41,449 nt of DNA. Source: Labrenzia sp. DG1229 (lineage in GTDB: Bacteria; Pseudomonadota; Alphaproteobacteria; Rhizobiales; Stappiaceae). Both the position numbers and the translations under genes were made by a program. Where the stretch lies: assembly GCF_000521215.1 (NCBI RefSeq), contig NZ_KI928944.1, positions 1 to 41,449 of the forward strand. The letters run 5' to 3'. The notes beneath the pieces are model-generated. The model made no database searches. It had not been told where the DNA came from and was given only the letters and a program-made list of their open reading frames with translations. Position 1 is the first letter of the stretch. Each line of letters opens with the position of its first letter. This document shows, piece by piece, positions 24,427-33,717 of the stretch.

Positions 24427-25598
24427 TGAACAAAGAAAAAACCATACGCCCCCTAGATGACGTACTTGTGCTCGAGCTTGGCGAGACGATCGGTGCCGCC
24501 ATGACCGGCTTACTCTTCGCCCAACTTGGTGCACGAGTAGTGCGCATCGATCAAGATGTTGACGATAGCCTGGCACACCGTGGGGCGCTGGCTGGCCAAA
24601 ACCCGGACAAATTGAGCACGTCTTATGTCGCTTATAACCGCGGAAAAGAAAGCCTCCACCTTTCGACGGACCGCGAAGCGGACAGGGCAGCAATACTAGG
24701 TCTAGCCGACCAGGCCGATATCATTGTCGACGCGGGTGTTCTTACTCATCTTGGTGTCACGCCCGTTGACGACATGGTGCTGGCCGAAACACGTATCGTT
24801 GTCTCGATTACACCATTCGGTCTTGTCGGCCCCTATGCGGGCATGGAAGCAACTGACCTTGTATTGGAGGCTATGGGCGGGCTCATGAACATGGTCGGCG
24901 ACCCTGAACGGGAACCGCACCGGCTCGGCGGGAACCAGCCACAGGTCACCGCTGCGTTTTCGGCCTATACCGGCGCCCTGGCGGCACTTCGCCACCGCGA
25001 CGCAACTGGTCAAGGCCAATTGGTGGATGTCTCCATCATGGATGCTGTCGCCTACATCGAATGGAAGGGACCTGCCTTTTATGAGACGGACGGCATCGTG
25101 CGCCGGCGCGCGCGTGGCCGGTCACCCTGGGTAATCTTGAGAACGGCCGATGGACATGTTGGCGTGGTCTACAACCAGAGTTCCTGGGAGGGGTTCAAAT
25201 CACTTGTCGCCATCAAGGAGCTTCAAGAGGACTCCCGCTTTAGTACCGAAAAAGGCCGTTTAGCGAACGCCCCGGAAATCAACGCGCTACTTGAGCCCTG
25301 GTTTGCTGAGCGCAACAAGCGCGACATCTATCACAAAGCTCAGACACTTGGAGTGCCGGTGGGCTGTTTTTTCGACGTGCCGGAAGTGATCAACGATCCT
25401 CAGGAACAGGCACGAGGTTTCTTTGAAAGCACGCTCCAACCTGGTGTCGGCGACATCCTTGTTCCGGGTGCGCCTTTTCGTACCGAAGCATTCCCAACTC
25501 ATGTGGGCGCGGCGCCGCTTCCTGGCGAAAATCAACAGGTCTTGAACGACATTGACTCTCACCTAGCGCCGGACCCACGAGGAAGAAAAAATGACTGA
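24426..25598 (+). CDS. CaiB/BaiF CoA-transferase homologue lacking the catalytic Asp
   Basis: A 390 aa class-III CoA-transferase fold (LELGETIGAAMTGLLFAQLGARVVRID, NRGKESLHL, GLVGPYAGMEATD, GQGQLVDVSIMDA). In the active-site helix the usual Asp is replaced by Gln173 (GGNQPQVTAAFSAYTGALAAL); in the homologue at 26388 the same position is Asp. Such Asp-less proteins can serve as the second subunit of a heteromeric enzyme, as in benzylsuccinate CoA-transferase BbsEF. It starts on the last base of the previous stop (TGATG). Confidence 0.87.
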   Translation: MNKEKTIRPLDDVLVLELGETIGAAMTGLLFAQLGARVVRIDQDVDDSLAHRGALAGQNPDKLSTSYVAYNRGKESLHLSTDREADRAAILGLADQADIIVDAGVLTHLGVTPVDDMVLAETRIVVSITPFGLVGPYAGMEATDLVLEAMGGLMNMVGDPEREPHRLGGNQPQVTAAFSAYTGALAALRHRDATGQGQLVDVSIMDAVAYIEWKGPAFYETDGIVRRRARGRSPWVILRTADGHVGVVYNQSSWEGFKSLVAIKELQEDSRFSTEKGRLANAPEINALLEPWFAERNKRDIYHKAQTLGVPVGCFFDVPEVINDPQEQARGFFESTLQPGVGDILVPGAPFRTEAFPTHVGAAPLPGENQQVLNDIDSHLAPDPRGRKND

Positions 25599-26391
25599 TG
25601 AGCGGCAGGAGCAGCTAGTAATACTTGAAAAGAATGAGGATCAAGGCGTCGCCTGGATCCGCCTCAACCGGCCAGCAAAACGCAATGCGATGAATCAGAT
25701 GGCACGCGATCAGTTGATTGCGGCGCTTTCTGCGTGTGGCACTGAAACGCGCGTCATCATCCTGATAGGATCAGGTAAAGCATTTTGCGCCGGCCTCGAC
25801 TTAAAAGAAAAGCCAAGTGAAGTCGATCCCGAGCGCGTCAACCGCAGTATGGCAAACGGTTACAATAGCTGGGTGTTGGTCAATGAAACAATCCGACGTC
25901 ACCACGCTATCTTTATCGCAGCGGTTAACGGTTTCGCAGTGGGTGGCGGACTGACGTTGGTGCATAATTGTGAGTTGGCGGTGTCTTCGACAGAGGGGCA
26001 GTTTGGTATGCCCGAGCTGGGGATCGGTAAATTCCCTGGGTATGCGGGACCAGCAACCATGCGACGCATTCTTCCCAAGCACGCCGCGCAGATGGTCTTG
26101 ACCGCTCAAAATATCGACGCCGAGACTGCATTGAAATGGGGCATGGTCAACCGCGTTGTTGCACCAGACGCACTTGAACCCACTGCATCTGAGTTAGCCA
26201 CACAGATTGCGTCTTTCGATTCAGTGGTGCTCGATCACGCAAAGAAGGGCTTGCACGATTTAGAGCTTATGAGTTGGGACCGCGGGCTTATTTATGGCGG
26301 GCAGATTGGTCACCTTATCCGCGGGCAAACAAATGTAGCCAAACAGCGCGTCGCCAATTTCCTTGGCAGCGACGAAGAGGTGAAGTCGTGA
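25591..26391 (+). CDS. Enoyl-CoA hydratase/isomerase family protein
   Basis: A 266 aa crotonase-fold protein that hydrates or isomerises an enoyl-CoA. The oxyanion-hole segments FCAGLDLKE and NGFAVGGG are intact. The first catalytic Glu is present in MPELGIGKFPGYAGP, while the position of the second reads Gln (AAQMVLTAQ), so reactions other than simple hydration are possible. It overlaps the preceding gene by 8 bp and the following by 4 bp. Confidence 0.9.
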   Translation: MTDERQEQLVILEKNEDQGVAWIRLNRPAKRNAMNQMARDQLIAALSACGTETRVIILIGSGKAFCAGLDLKEKPSEVDPERVNRSMANGYNSWVLVNETIRRHHAIFIAAVNGFAVGGGLTLVHNCELAVSSTEGQFGMPELGIGKFPGYAGPATMRRILPKHAAQMVLTAQNIDAETALKWGMVNRVVAPDALEPTASELATQIASFDSVVLDHAKKGLHDLELMSWDRGLIYGGQIGHLIRGQTNVAKQRVANFLGSDEEVKS

Positions 26392-27626
26392 AAATGGACA
26401 AATTACATAGAAACAACGGAGAAGAAGTTGCCGCCCTAAAGGGGGTGCGCATCATAGATCTCAGCATCATCACAGCTGGCGGCAACACCACACAGATGCT
26501 TGCAGACTTGGGAGCTGAGATCATTAAGGTGGAATCTGGTGGTTACCCAGATCCGTTTCGGTTTTGGGCTGGATCACAGCGCGAAGCCGCGTCGGATTCG
26601 AAATCATGGAACTGTGCACCCACATTCAACATGCTCAATCGCAGTAAGCTTGGGATCACGTTGGATCTCAAGTCAGAAGATGGGCGTAAGCTGTTGTTCA
26701 AATTGGTGAGGGAAGCGGATGCGGTCACTGAGAACTTCCGCCGAGGCGTACTGGAAAGACTCGGAGTTGGTTATCAAGCGCTAAAAGAGGTCAACCCGCG
26801 TATCGTCCTCGTGTCTATCACCAGTCAAGGCCTTGACGGTCCGCACAGCGAATACAGATCATATGGCGCAACACTGGAGGCGCTTTCTGGATTCGGGAGC
26901 GTTACCGGCTATGATGAAGAAGAGCCATCGTGGAGCGGGCGCGAGGTCAATTATCCTGATCAGGTTGCTTCCATTGTAGCGGCAGGTACGTTGATCGCCG
27001 CGTTGCGGCAGCGTGACAGGTCCGGAGTCGGAAGCCACGTGGATGTGTCGCAGCGCGAGGTTATGACGGTCGCAGTCGCGGACCGAATTGTAGAGTTCAC
27101 TGCCGGCGGCGCGGTCCCGAAACCGCAGGGCAACCGACGAGAACCAATACCCATCGAACGCTGCATTGCCTGCGCTGGGGACGATGCATGGGTCGCACTA
27201 TCTGTCCACGACGAAGAAATACCCGCACTCTCTCGTCTTCTTGGTCTTTCTGAGCAAAGCGATCTCGCTGCATTGGACGCTGAGCTGACAAAATGGTCAG
27301 CTAGTCGCGAACGTAAGGTTGCGGCTGGTGAATTGCGGGCGATTGGTTTGTGCGCTGGGATCGTGGCCAACGGTAAGGATTTGCTTGAAGACCCACATTT
27401 GCGAGCCCGCGATTTCTGGCACACGGTTGTGCACGAAGAAGCCGGGCCGCAAACGCTTCGCCTTGCTCCCTATAGGTTGTCGCTGTACGCAGCCGAACAA
27501 TCCGTTCTCCGGTGTCCCTGTCTAGGTGAACATACAGAGGACGTTCTAAAGGCGCTGGCCGATGTATCTGACCAGGAGCTTTTAGCGCTGTCCGAACGCG
27601 GTGTCACGGCGGGCTATCTTGGCTAG
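26388..27626 (+). CDS. CaiB/BaiF CoA-transferase
   Basis: A 412 aa class-III CoA-transferase that activates a carboxylate by taking CoA from another acyl-CoA. The catalytic Asp is at about residue 191 (NYPDQVASIVAAGTLIAAL). Other family stretches are MLADLGAEIIKVE, MLNRSKLGITLDL, TENFRRGVLERLGVGY and VSITSQGLDGP. GTG 26388 overlaps the preceding stop (GTGA) and has GAGG 7 bp upstream; ATG 26394 is an alternative. It ends the thiolase/CoA unit. With the Asp-less homologue it may form a heteromer. Confidence 0.9.
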   Translation: MKMDKLHRNNGEEVAALKGVRIIDLSIITAGGNTTQMLADLGAEIIKVESGGYPDPFRFWAGSQREAASDSKSWNCAPTFNMLNRSKLGITLDLKSEDGRKLLFKLVREADAVTENFRRGVLERLGVGYQALKEVNPRIVLVSITSQGLDGPHSEYRSYGATLEALSGFGSVTGYDEEEPSWSGREVNYPDQVASIVAAGTLIAALRQRDRSGVGSHVDVSQREVMTVAVADRIVEFTAGGAVPKPQGNRREPIPIERCIACAGDDAWVALSVHDEEIPALSRLLGLSEQSDLAALDAELTKWSASRERKVAAGELRAIGLCAGIVANGKDLLEDPHLRARDFWHTVVHEEAGPQTLRLAPYRLSLYAAEQSVLRCPCLGEHTEDVLKALADVSDQELLALSERGVTAGYLG

Positions 27627-28116
27627 ATGCCTTTTTTCAGAGCTGCAGGATCTGCTTGCAAATACAAAAGAGCCCTCAATACCCACTGCTGCGAAGTGAA
27701 CCAATGGTCGCTTAGAAAACCTGGCCCAATGCTTCATTCGTCGTTTGCACAACTGTTTGACGTTGTGCCACGTGACATGCTCCTCCCAGAGTCCCTCATT
27801 TAGGTTAGTTCTGGTCAGGTATTGGACTTCCATTGACCAGTTAACATACTCCCCTGGCATAAGGCCAGCAAGGATTGAATGACGGGGGTTCTGAAGTTGG
27901 TGCGCCATGTCGCCACCAAACAGGGTCAGCCAGTAAAGATCACACAGATCACCGCTATTTTTTCGAACCGAATATCCCGCTATCAGCAGGGCAAAATTGG
28001 TTCCTAACCTTGACCAAAAATTGGCTATTGCGAACTATTGTTTTCAAGGAATTGTCTGGCCGGTCGTATGTTTGGAGCTTCCGGTCTAATGACGGGTATT
28101 TAGAGCAGAACTCGCT
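27627..28116. other. Intergenic stretch between the CoA operon and an IS remnant
   Basis: No gene with a ribosome site and coherent composition is visible. Open frames at 27875-28120 (+) and 27582-27908 (-) look like chance. A short frame from the ATG at 27878 (TGVLKLVRHVATKQGQPVK) is too short to call. I see no strong terminator after the CoA-transferase gene. Confidence 0.5.
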
Positions 28117-28780
28117 CTGACTGAATCGTTTGGGATTCCCAAGTTGGCAGGAATGTGATTCATCATTGGTGCTGGGCAAGGAGGCCAGCATTAATGACTG
28201 CACCGCTTTCCAATGACCTTCGTCGTCGCGTGGTTTTGTCCATTGAACCGGGTTTTTCACGCCGTGCCGCTGCGGCAAAGTTCGATGTACCCATCGCCTC
28301 TGCCGTGCGTTGGTATCAGCGCTACAAACGGACCGGCAGCATTGAACTTGACGTTATTGGTGGCGACAGGCAAAGCCATCGGGTAGAGGCTCATGCGGCC
28401 AAAGTTCTTGACTGGATTGACGAACAGCGAGACCTGACGCTGGTAGAGATAGCCGACCGGCTTGCTGATGAAGGGCATGTCTTTGCCCCTGCCACGATCT
28501 GGCGTTTGCTTGACCGTCACAATTATACCGTCAAAAAAAGACCGCCCATGCCAGCGAACAGGATCGCGACGATGTGAAGGCAGCCCGTCAGGCCTGGTTT
28601 GAAAGTCAGGACAAGTTTGATCCCGAGCGGCTGTTCTTCATCGTTGAATGCGGCACCAATACCAAGATGGCCCGCAATCGTGGCCACTCCAGGCGGGGAG
28701 AACGGTGCCGGGCCGCCATTCCCCATGGTCATTGGAAGACCACCACTTTGGTGGCTTCCCTGACCACTTCGGGGATATGG
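28117..28780 (+). mobile_element. Truncated IS630-family element
   Basis: The left part of an IS630-type element: a probable left end near 28117-28142 (TGACTGAATCG, then TTTGGGATTCCC), the transposase N-terminus and the start of the DDE domain. Homology stops near 28780, and no inverted copy of the left end is found on the right, so the right half is lost. Sequence from 28781 to 28963 holds no recognisable gene. Confidence 0.75.
28194..28780 (+). pseudogene. IS630-family transposase remnant
   Basis: The first frame (ATG 28194, TAPLSNDLRRRVVLSIE, then HTH SRRAAAAKFDVPIASAVRWY) runs to a stop at 28577. The DDE part continues in the -1 frame (KKTAHASEQDRDDVKAARQAWF, then DPERLFFIV). The shift lies at a run of seven A (28533-28539), the usual place of programmed frameshifting in this family. 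Two defects show it is dead: the first catalytic Asp is replaced (FIVECG instead of FIDETG), and homology ends after KTTTLVASLTTSGI with about 150 residues missing. Confidence 0.8.
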
Positions 28781-28963
28781 CACAGCGAAAAACCTTCCTT
28801 CGACACTTTTGGAACACTGTTTACACAAGCCAAAAGAGGAATGCCCAAATTGAGGTTAATAAATACAAACAATTGATAGGCTATCCGCCAATCTACAAAG
28901 GCTAATTTGAGGCACAGGGGCAGTTTCGAGCTCGACTAGAGACAGCTACAAGGTCACTAGGGC

Positions 28964-29917
28964 CTAATCTTCGTCAGTGACTGTCGAAAACGATGACCAA
29001 ACTGGCATATGGTCCGAAATGTAGCGGACGTGGCTGCTCAATGGCGTACCCTCAACCTTATATACGAACCCGCTGCTTCGAACGAATTCCGAGGTGACGC
29101 TGGGATTTATCATCACGTGGTCGATCAGGGATTCCGATCCTTTTCTATATGAGTATTTACCAGAGCCTGTGGCCCTGTAATCCATCTGAGAATGAAACCC
29201 CGCATCACGCAACGGCTCAAGTGAGTCTTCTCGCGAACGGGCGTTGAAATCCCCGACTAGGATTACGTCGTCTTCGTCCAGGGTTTCAGACAAATCACTC
29301 ACATGGGCGAGCAGATCCTGTGTCTGGCGTTCGCGAATTTCTCCTGGGCACCAGCTAGGGATCCCTCTTGCGCTCTTGGATTTGAGATGCACGGCGGCCA
29401 CCAAGAAGTCGAATTCATTGGCCTTGAATTGTGCGGCGACCGGCTGACGCAATCCTTGGTACCGACACCCGTTGCCAAGATTGTATTCTGTGGCGGCGTC
29501 AATTTCGACAGAACTGCCTGCGATAAGCTCGACGGTTGAAGTTCGGTACATGAGGACGACGAATTGACGGCGCCCGCTGGTCGTTCCTTCAATGGCAACG
29601 GCGTAACCTCTGTCCTCGAGAAGTTCTTTCAGTTTGTCCCATTCAGAACTACCGGTGTTTATTTCCTGCAAAGACAAAACATCAAAGTTGGCCTCCACCG
29701 CAATAAGATCAGCGATATTTTCCAGTTCCTCGTCGCTCCGTCGCGCAATGGGTGCGTTGTTACGCTTCCGCTGTGATCCCAGGAGCTCCACATTGAAAGT
29801 CCCTACCCGGGCGCATGTATCCTGAGTGCAATCACTCAATTGGTTCGCAAATGATGGTGCTGCTCCAGCTAGCAAAACACTGGTTGCGATGGTCACCGCG
29901 ATTGCTCTAGTTTTCAT
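28964..29917 (-). CDS. Secreted endonuclease/exonuclease/phosphatase-family protein
   Basis: A 317 aa EEP-fold hydrolase that cleaves phosphodiesters with Mg2+. ATG 29917 is chosen because GGAG lies 6 bp upstream and a clear signal peptide follows (KTRAIAVTIATSVLLAGAAPSFA). Catalytic elements are VGTFNVELLG, the metal Glu in LSLQEI, the His in AAVHLKS, GDFNAR and the final SDHMPVW. Paired Cys residues (DCTQDTC; GNGC/SWCPG) suit a protein outside the cytoplasm. The gene lies 42 bp after the broken NUC1 nuclease gene on the same strand, so the two probably form an extracellular nucleic-acid-degrading operon. Confidence 0.88.
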   Translation of the reverse strand: MKTRAIAVTIATSVLLAGAAPSFANQLSDCTQDTCARVGTFNVELLGSQRKRNNAPIARRSDEELENIADLIAVEANFDVLSLQEINTGSSEWDKLKELLEDRGYAVAIEGTTSGRRQFVVLMYRTSTVELIAGSSVEIDAATEYNLGNGCRYQGLRQPVAAQFKANEFDFLVAAVHLKSKSARGIPSWCPGEIRERQTQDLLAHVSDLSETLDEDDVILVGDFNARSREDSLEPLRDAGFHSQMDYRATGSGKYSYRKGSESLIDHVMINPSVTSEFVRSSGFVYKVEGTPLSSHVRYISDHMPVWSSFSTVTDED

Positions 29918-29959
29918 TCCCAACTCCATTACTTGCGAACTCAACACATCGACGTGGCG

Positions 29960-30988
29960 TCACCTGCGCCAATACCGGTCTGCCTTGCTGCTTTCGAGTT
30001 CATCTTCCATGGCATCTTCCATGTCTGGGAAGAAATCGTAACCTGTAACCGCCTCGATCTCGTCAATCGTGCCGATGTTCCGCTCCAGATGGCGTCTACT
30101 TTGCCCAACCGACGAAAAGTTGTGAGGCAGTAGAAAAGAGATGCTGTCCAATGTCCCGTCGGATCGTTCATCAACCACAATTTTGAAGAAGTGCGTGGGC
30201 TGTGCCACCTGCTCCTCGAATTGAATACGGCTCACATCGTCTTCCAGGTCTGGTTGCCCATCCTCGTCTTCGTCAAATATCGGGCCCGCAACGATCAATA
30301 CAGATCCTCGACGAGCGGCCCACAGGCGCACCGACTTTTCGAGGTACTGCCACACCCCACGATTATTGCTTGCTTACTGTGGCATCATGTTGGACAGATA
30401 AAAGGTATTCACAGACGTCGAAAACTTGCGATGCATATCGCCGACCGGAACCAAGTGCCCTCTGTCAAAAACGGGCTCGTCATAATCCTCAAGTGTGGAT
30501 CTCGCCTCTTCTTCAAGCCGGTGATCCTCGCGGAAGCAGTCTCTCCTGTCACCACTCACGATATCCGCGCGGTTCAATCGATAGGTGGCAAACACCGGCT
30601 GCTTGAGATTGGTGTTATACCCCAAGATATAGTCGTTGTGATGAAGAAGAACTTCGAACCCGGTGTCGTCAATCTGCTCTGGCAATCCGAATTCGGCGTG
30701 CTCCGCTTCCGCATCTCGCTTGGCAGCGTCATCAATCGGTATCAGCAGGTCAAACTGAGCGGCCAGCGCGTCCGAGATTTCACACCCATCACTTCCGATG
30801 GCCATAGTGCCCGCATTTTCTGGACGCAGCCCGAGTGCCTCTTCTGAGAAGAACTCGATTTGCTCGTCGAATGACAGGCTCTCATCTGGGAGTTCGATGG
30901 TTTCGGCTTGGACCGAACCAGATAAGAGACCCAAATGAAAAATTGCCATTGCTGAAAGCAAAGGTAAGAATGTTCGAAATTTGTTCAT
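29960..30988 (-). pseudogene. Secreted DNA/RNA non-specific endonuclease (NUC1), in-frame stop
   Basis: A NUC1/beta-beta-alpha-metal nuclease of about 342 aa split by a single TAA at 30374-30376, with the reading frame kept on both sides. The upstream part has a signal peptide (ending SVQA) and the catalytic FDRGHLVPVGD, then TFYLSNMMPQ. The stop falls between MMPQ and ASNNRGVWQ, just before the Mg2+-binding Asn. The downstream part (WQYLEKSVRLWAARRGSVLIVAGPIFD) completes the fold. A C-to-T change in a Gln codon (CAA to TAA) would explain it. The truncated product should be inactive unless the stop is read through. GAGG sits 8 bp before ATG 30988. Confidence 0.82.
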
Positions 30989-31075
30989 GTAAAATACCTC
31001 AAACTCAATACAAAAAGTCTAAACCCATTCGACTTCCGAGTCAGGTCCTTTTGAAAAGAGAGATGTACGCTATTG

Positions 31076-32005
31076 GTGAGTGCTCCTGAACTCGAGGCAA
31101 CACTAGACGGTGTGCAGGGCAACTACCGTTACTTCGCAAACGTTTGCGGCGTGGCCTATGGAACCAAATTTTCGGATGGGGCGCCGTTGATCGATACCCC
31201 ATCTGTACAGTTCTTCGTCAGCGAAAAACGCCCGGAGCAAGAGCTTGCAAAATCACTGCCGAAATTCGTCTACGGGCGCTCACAAACGGGTGTTATAGAC
31301 CGCGCGGTCCGCATCCCCACAGACGTCATCGAGCTGAGAAATCTCGAGATGTGTTGTTTCGCCGGAAACGAAGTCGCGCGTGTCGGAGGGTCAACTGGCT
31401 CTGTCGCTCTGATGTTTGAAAACAAGACAGCGGACCGCAAGCAATTTGTCGTAACTTGCGCCCATGTCGCTGGTGATCTCGAACATGTGTCAAGCGACGC
31501 GGAAATACGCGGCGGACAACCTATTCCCGGAGGATGCTTGTTCAGAGCTCATGTGGTCGCCAGCACCCTCGCCAATAACGGTCAACTTGAGTATGACGTG
31601 GCCATAGGAGAAGTGTTCTCCGCTTCTGAGTTTTTTGACCTGGGACTGGCAAATAGCTCAGTGACTCTCACCCAGTTTGGAACGGACAGCGATCAGGAAC
31701 GAGACTCCACGTTGGAGTTTCGATCAAGTGTGAGTGCTGATCGCACAGCAGACATCACTTCCAGCACTACATCCATCAGACGTATTCAGACCCCTGAGGG
31801 CAACCACGTTACGGTTCACAACCTAATTGCCTGCAAAGGCAAGGCAGTCAGAGGCGATTCAGGCGGAATTGCATTTGTCGAAGATCGCGCGGTCGGCATG
31901 CTTGTCGCGCGCGCAGACGATGATTGGGTTTTCATACACCCACTCAGAGATGCGTTGGAGCACTTAGCAGCGGAGCACGATCTTTCGATTGAGTGTTTCG
32001 AATAA
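31076..32005 (+). CDS. Trypsin-like serine protease, cytosolic
   Basis: A chymotrypsin-fold protein of 309 aa. The triad can be read as His in VVTCAHVAG, Asp in YDVAIGEV and Ser in RGDSGGIAF, with the expected C-terminal strands after it (VGMLVAR, DDWVFIHPL). There is no signal peptide or transmembrane segment. An N-terminal domain of about 110 residues (SVQFFVSEKRP, FVYGRSQTGVIDRAVRIPTDVIEL) precedes the protease. GTG 31076 or TTG 31073 is the start; the ribosome site is weak. It is divergent from the nuclease genes across an 87-bp gap. Its target is unknown. Confidence 0.75.
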   Translation: MSAPELEATLDGVQGNYRYFANVCGVAYGTKFSDGAPLIDTPSVQFFVSEKRPEQELAKSLPKFVYGRSQTGVIDRAVRIPTDVIELRNLEMCCFAGNEVARVGGSTGSVALMFENKTADRKQFVVTCAHVAGDLEHVSSDAEIRGGQPIPGGCLFRAHVVASTLANNGQLEYDVAIGEVFSASEFFDLGLANSSVTLTQFGTDSDQERDSTLEFRSSVSADRTADITSSTTSIRRIQTPEGNHVTVHNLIACKGKAVRGDSGGIAFVEDRAVGMLVARADDDWVFIHPLRDALEHLAAEHDLSIECFE

Positions 32006-32084
32006 GACGCTGAGCTAGACTGAGGGAAATGGCTTGATCCGTCTAGCAAATACGTTTCGAAGCAATTGGCCTACCTGCCCTACC

Positions 32085-33389
32085 CTATCTTTTCTTGATG
32101 TTTAGTCGCAGCGTTCGTTTCACATGCGCCCGAAGAGGAGCCGGAACATCAAGCTCTTTGGCTATCTTTTCCCAACCCGAGAAAACGCCCTGAGTTCGCT
32201 CCAAAACTTGAGTTTCGCGGCCGCGCGGCAGACCTGCATATTCCGCAAGATGTTTGAGATCCGCGCGCGTGAACCCAGAAGTCTTCCCGTTGATGCTGAG
32301 TTGATGAAACCGCGTAAACGCGCTCCCCTCGGAGTGGCAAAGGTCATAGGCCGGAGTTAACGACCAGTCCCCATTGCGGTTCATCATGAACGCGAAATTC
32401 TTGACGTGATCATCCTGGTTGCAGCCCACAACGTTGAAGATGACACGACGAAACTGCTCTTCGAGGTCTGCCTTCGGCATGCCGAGCTCTTTCATCAGCA
32501 TGAAGAGCTGCTCGTAAGAATACGCGCCGCTTTCGTAGTAGTCATAGTGTGCAAGTGCCGCGAAAGTCTGCACAAATTTCTTTCCCCCTTTGTCGTCACG
32601 ATCAAAGCGACGCGTCATAAAATGGTTACGGCCGTTCTCTGAAAAGATACGACTCTCCATCATGTCGATCCCGCAGGCTTTCGCCATTTCATAATAGCTA
32701 TATTCCAGCAGCCCATAGCCCATCGGGTCTGCCACACCCCAATCCCCGCTAAACTCAACGCCGTCAAACTTGATCAGCCAATGCTCAAAGCCCTTGGGCA
32801 AATCAAGTTGTCCCGATCGGACTTGTTTGGTGTCCGGATTGAATGCGATCACTGCTTTTGCGCGCGCGCCGCCGGCCGATGTCCCGACGCTTAAAATTTC
32901 GAGAAGTGCCTCCTCGCCGCCCGCCTCCTCCAATTTCGTGTCGAGCGTTTCCTTGCTTGCAAAAGCCATGGATGCAAGCTGTGTCAGCTGTTCGATCTCA
33001 AGCTGCTTGTCGGCGGGCATCTCTGGTCGCTGCGATGGCTCAAATTCAAGCGCTCCCATCCCGCGTCGGCCAGTGTAACACAACCTGTCGACCGCATTGA
33101 ATTCTTCAGGTTTCCGCCCTGTCTGTGCCAGCCACACATCGATCAACCGTTGCCCATACTTGTCGGGCAGACTGTCCGCGATCATGCCGGGCATGCCATG
33201 AAACGCCCGCGGATCGAGGTCGGCAAATTGGAAGATTTGACCGGGCAAAACCTTCATATGGATTGGGGCTGGTTCCACACTGAGAGCGGCAAAGTCAGGA
33301 TCGTATTCGAACCGCGCAAAGCGCTCTGTCGCGTCCATGGCGACATAACCGATTGTCGTGCCCCAAAGCCTTACGGTGGCCGTACTCAT
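32085..33389 (-). CDS. hipA: HipA-type toxin kinase
   Basis: A 434 aa Ser/Thr kinase of the HipA family; known members phosphorylate aminoacyl-tRNA synthetases and induce dormancy. It has the N-terminal HipA_N part (VLPGQIFQFADLDPRAFHGMPGMIADSLPDKYG), the loop VGTSAGGARAKAV, the catalytic NVVGCNQDDHVKNFAF and the metal site TPAYDLCH. Full length matches the family. It overlaps the hipB stop by 4 bp, the normal antitoxin-first order. Its presence beside a plasmid-type block fits a maintenance role. Confidence 0.92.
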   Translation of the reverse strand: MSTATVRLWGTTIGYVAMDATERFARFEYDPDFAALSVEPAPIHMKVLPGQIFQFADLDPRAFHGMPGMIADSLPDKYGQRLIDVWLAQTGRKPEEFNAVDRLCYTGRRGMGALEFEPSQRPEMPADKQLEIEQLTQLASMAFASKETLDTKLEEAGGEEALLEILSVGTSAGGARAKAVIAFNPDTKQVRSGQLDLPKGFEHWLIKFDGVEFSGDWGVADPMGYGLLEYSYYEMAKACGIDMMESRIFSENGRNHFMTRRFDRDDKGGKKFVQTFAALAHYDYYESGAYSYEQLFMLMKELGMPKADLEEQFRRVIFNVVGCNQDDHVKNFAFMMNRNGDWSLTPAYDLCHSEGSAFTRFHQLSINGKTSGFTRADLKHLAEYAGLPRGRETQVLERTQGVFSGWEKIAKELDVPAPLRAHVKRTLRLNIKKR

Positions 33390-33715
33390 TGGCCCTCATC
33401 TCCCCAGCGTTTACCCGAGGATGTGTTGCGTTTCTTCTTTCCGGACTGCGACCTCGCTTGGGCCATGGGCGACTCAATACTCTCCGGCAAAAGACTGTCT
33501 ACACCAGAGATCATCTGCAACGCTTTGAGAAGTTTGAGCCAGGACTCCAGTTGGCTCCCCTCGCCCGCTTCAACCCTTCGCAATGTAGCGACACCAAGCC
33601 CCGATTCTTGCGCGAGGCCTTCTTGCGAAAACCCGCGTTGTTTGCGCGCGCGCGCCAGGCGTGCGCCAAGTTCCTTCAGAATAACGCTATCTGGGGTCAG
33701 TGTGTTGATTTTCAT
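33386..33715 (-). CDS. hipB: HipB-type antitoxin, XRE-family DNA-binding protein
   Basis: A 109 aa protein with a helix-turn-helix at about residues 15-70 (LGARLARARKQRGFSQEGLAQESGLGVATLRRVEAG) and a basic, disordered C-terminus (SGKKKRNTSSGKRWG). ATG 33715 is chosen by the protein N-terminus; no good Shine-Dalgarno is seen. A TTG at 33760 would extend it by 15 residues. It should neutralise HipA and repress the operon through the TATC-N6-GATA sites upstream. Confidence 0.88.
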   Translation of the reverse strand: MKINTLTPDSVILKELGARLARARKQRGFSQEGLAQESGLGVATLRRVEAGEGSQLESWLKLLKALQMISGVDSLLPESIESPMAQARSQSGKKKRNTSSGKRWGDEGQ

Positions 33716-33717
33716 GC

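Noticed and set aside
27875..28120. Small open frame before the IS630 remnant
   Set aside because: No Shine-Dalgarno, unusual composition, and it ends at the probable IS end; no reason to believe it is translated.
28533..28577. Frameshift in the IS630 transposase taken as a disabling mutation
   Set aside because: A run of seven A at the family's usual frameshift place suggests programmed shifting; the element is dead because of the lost Asp and truncation instead.
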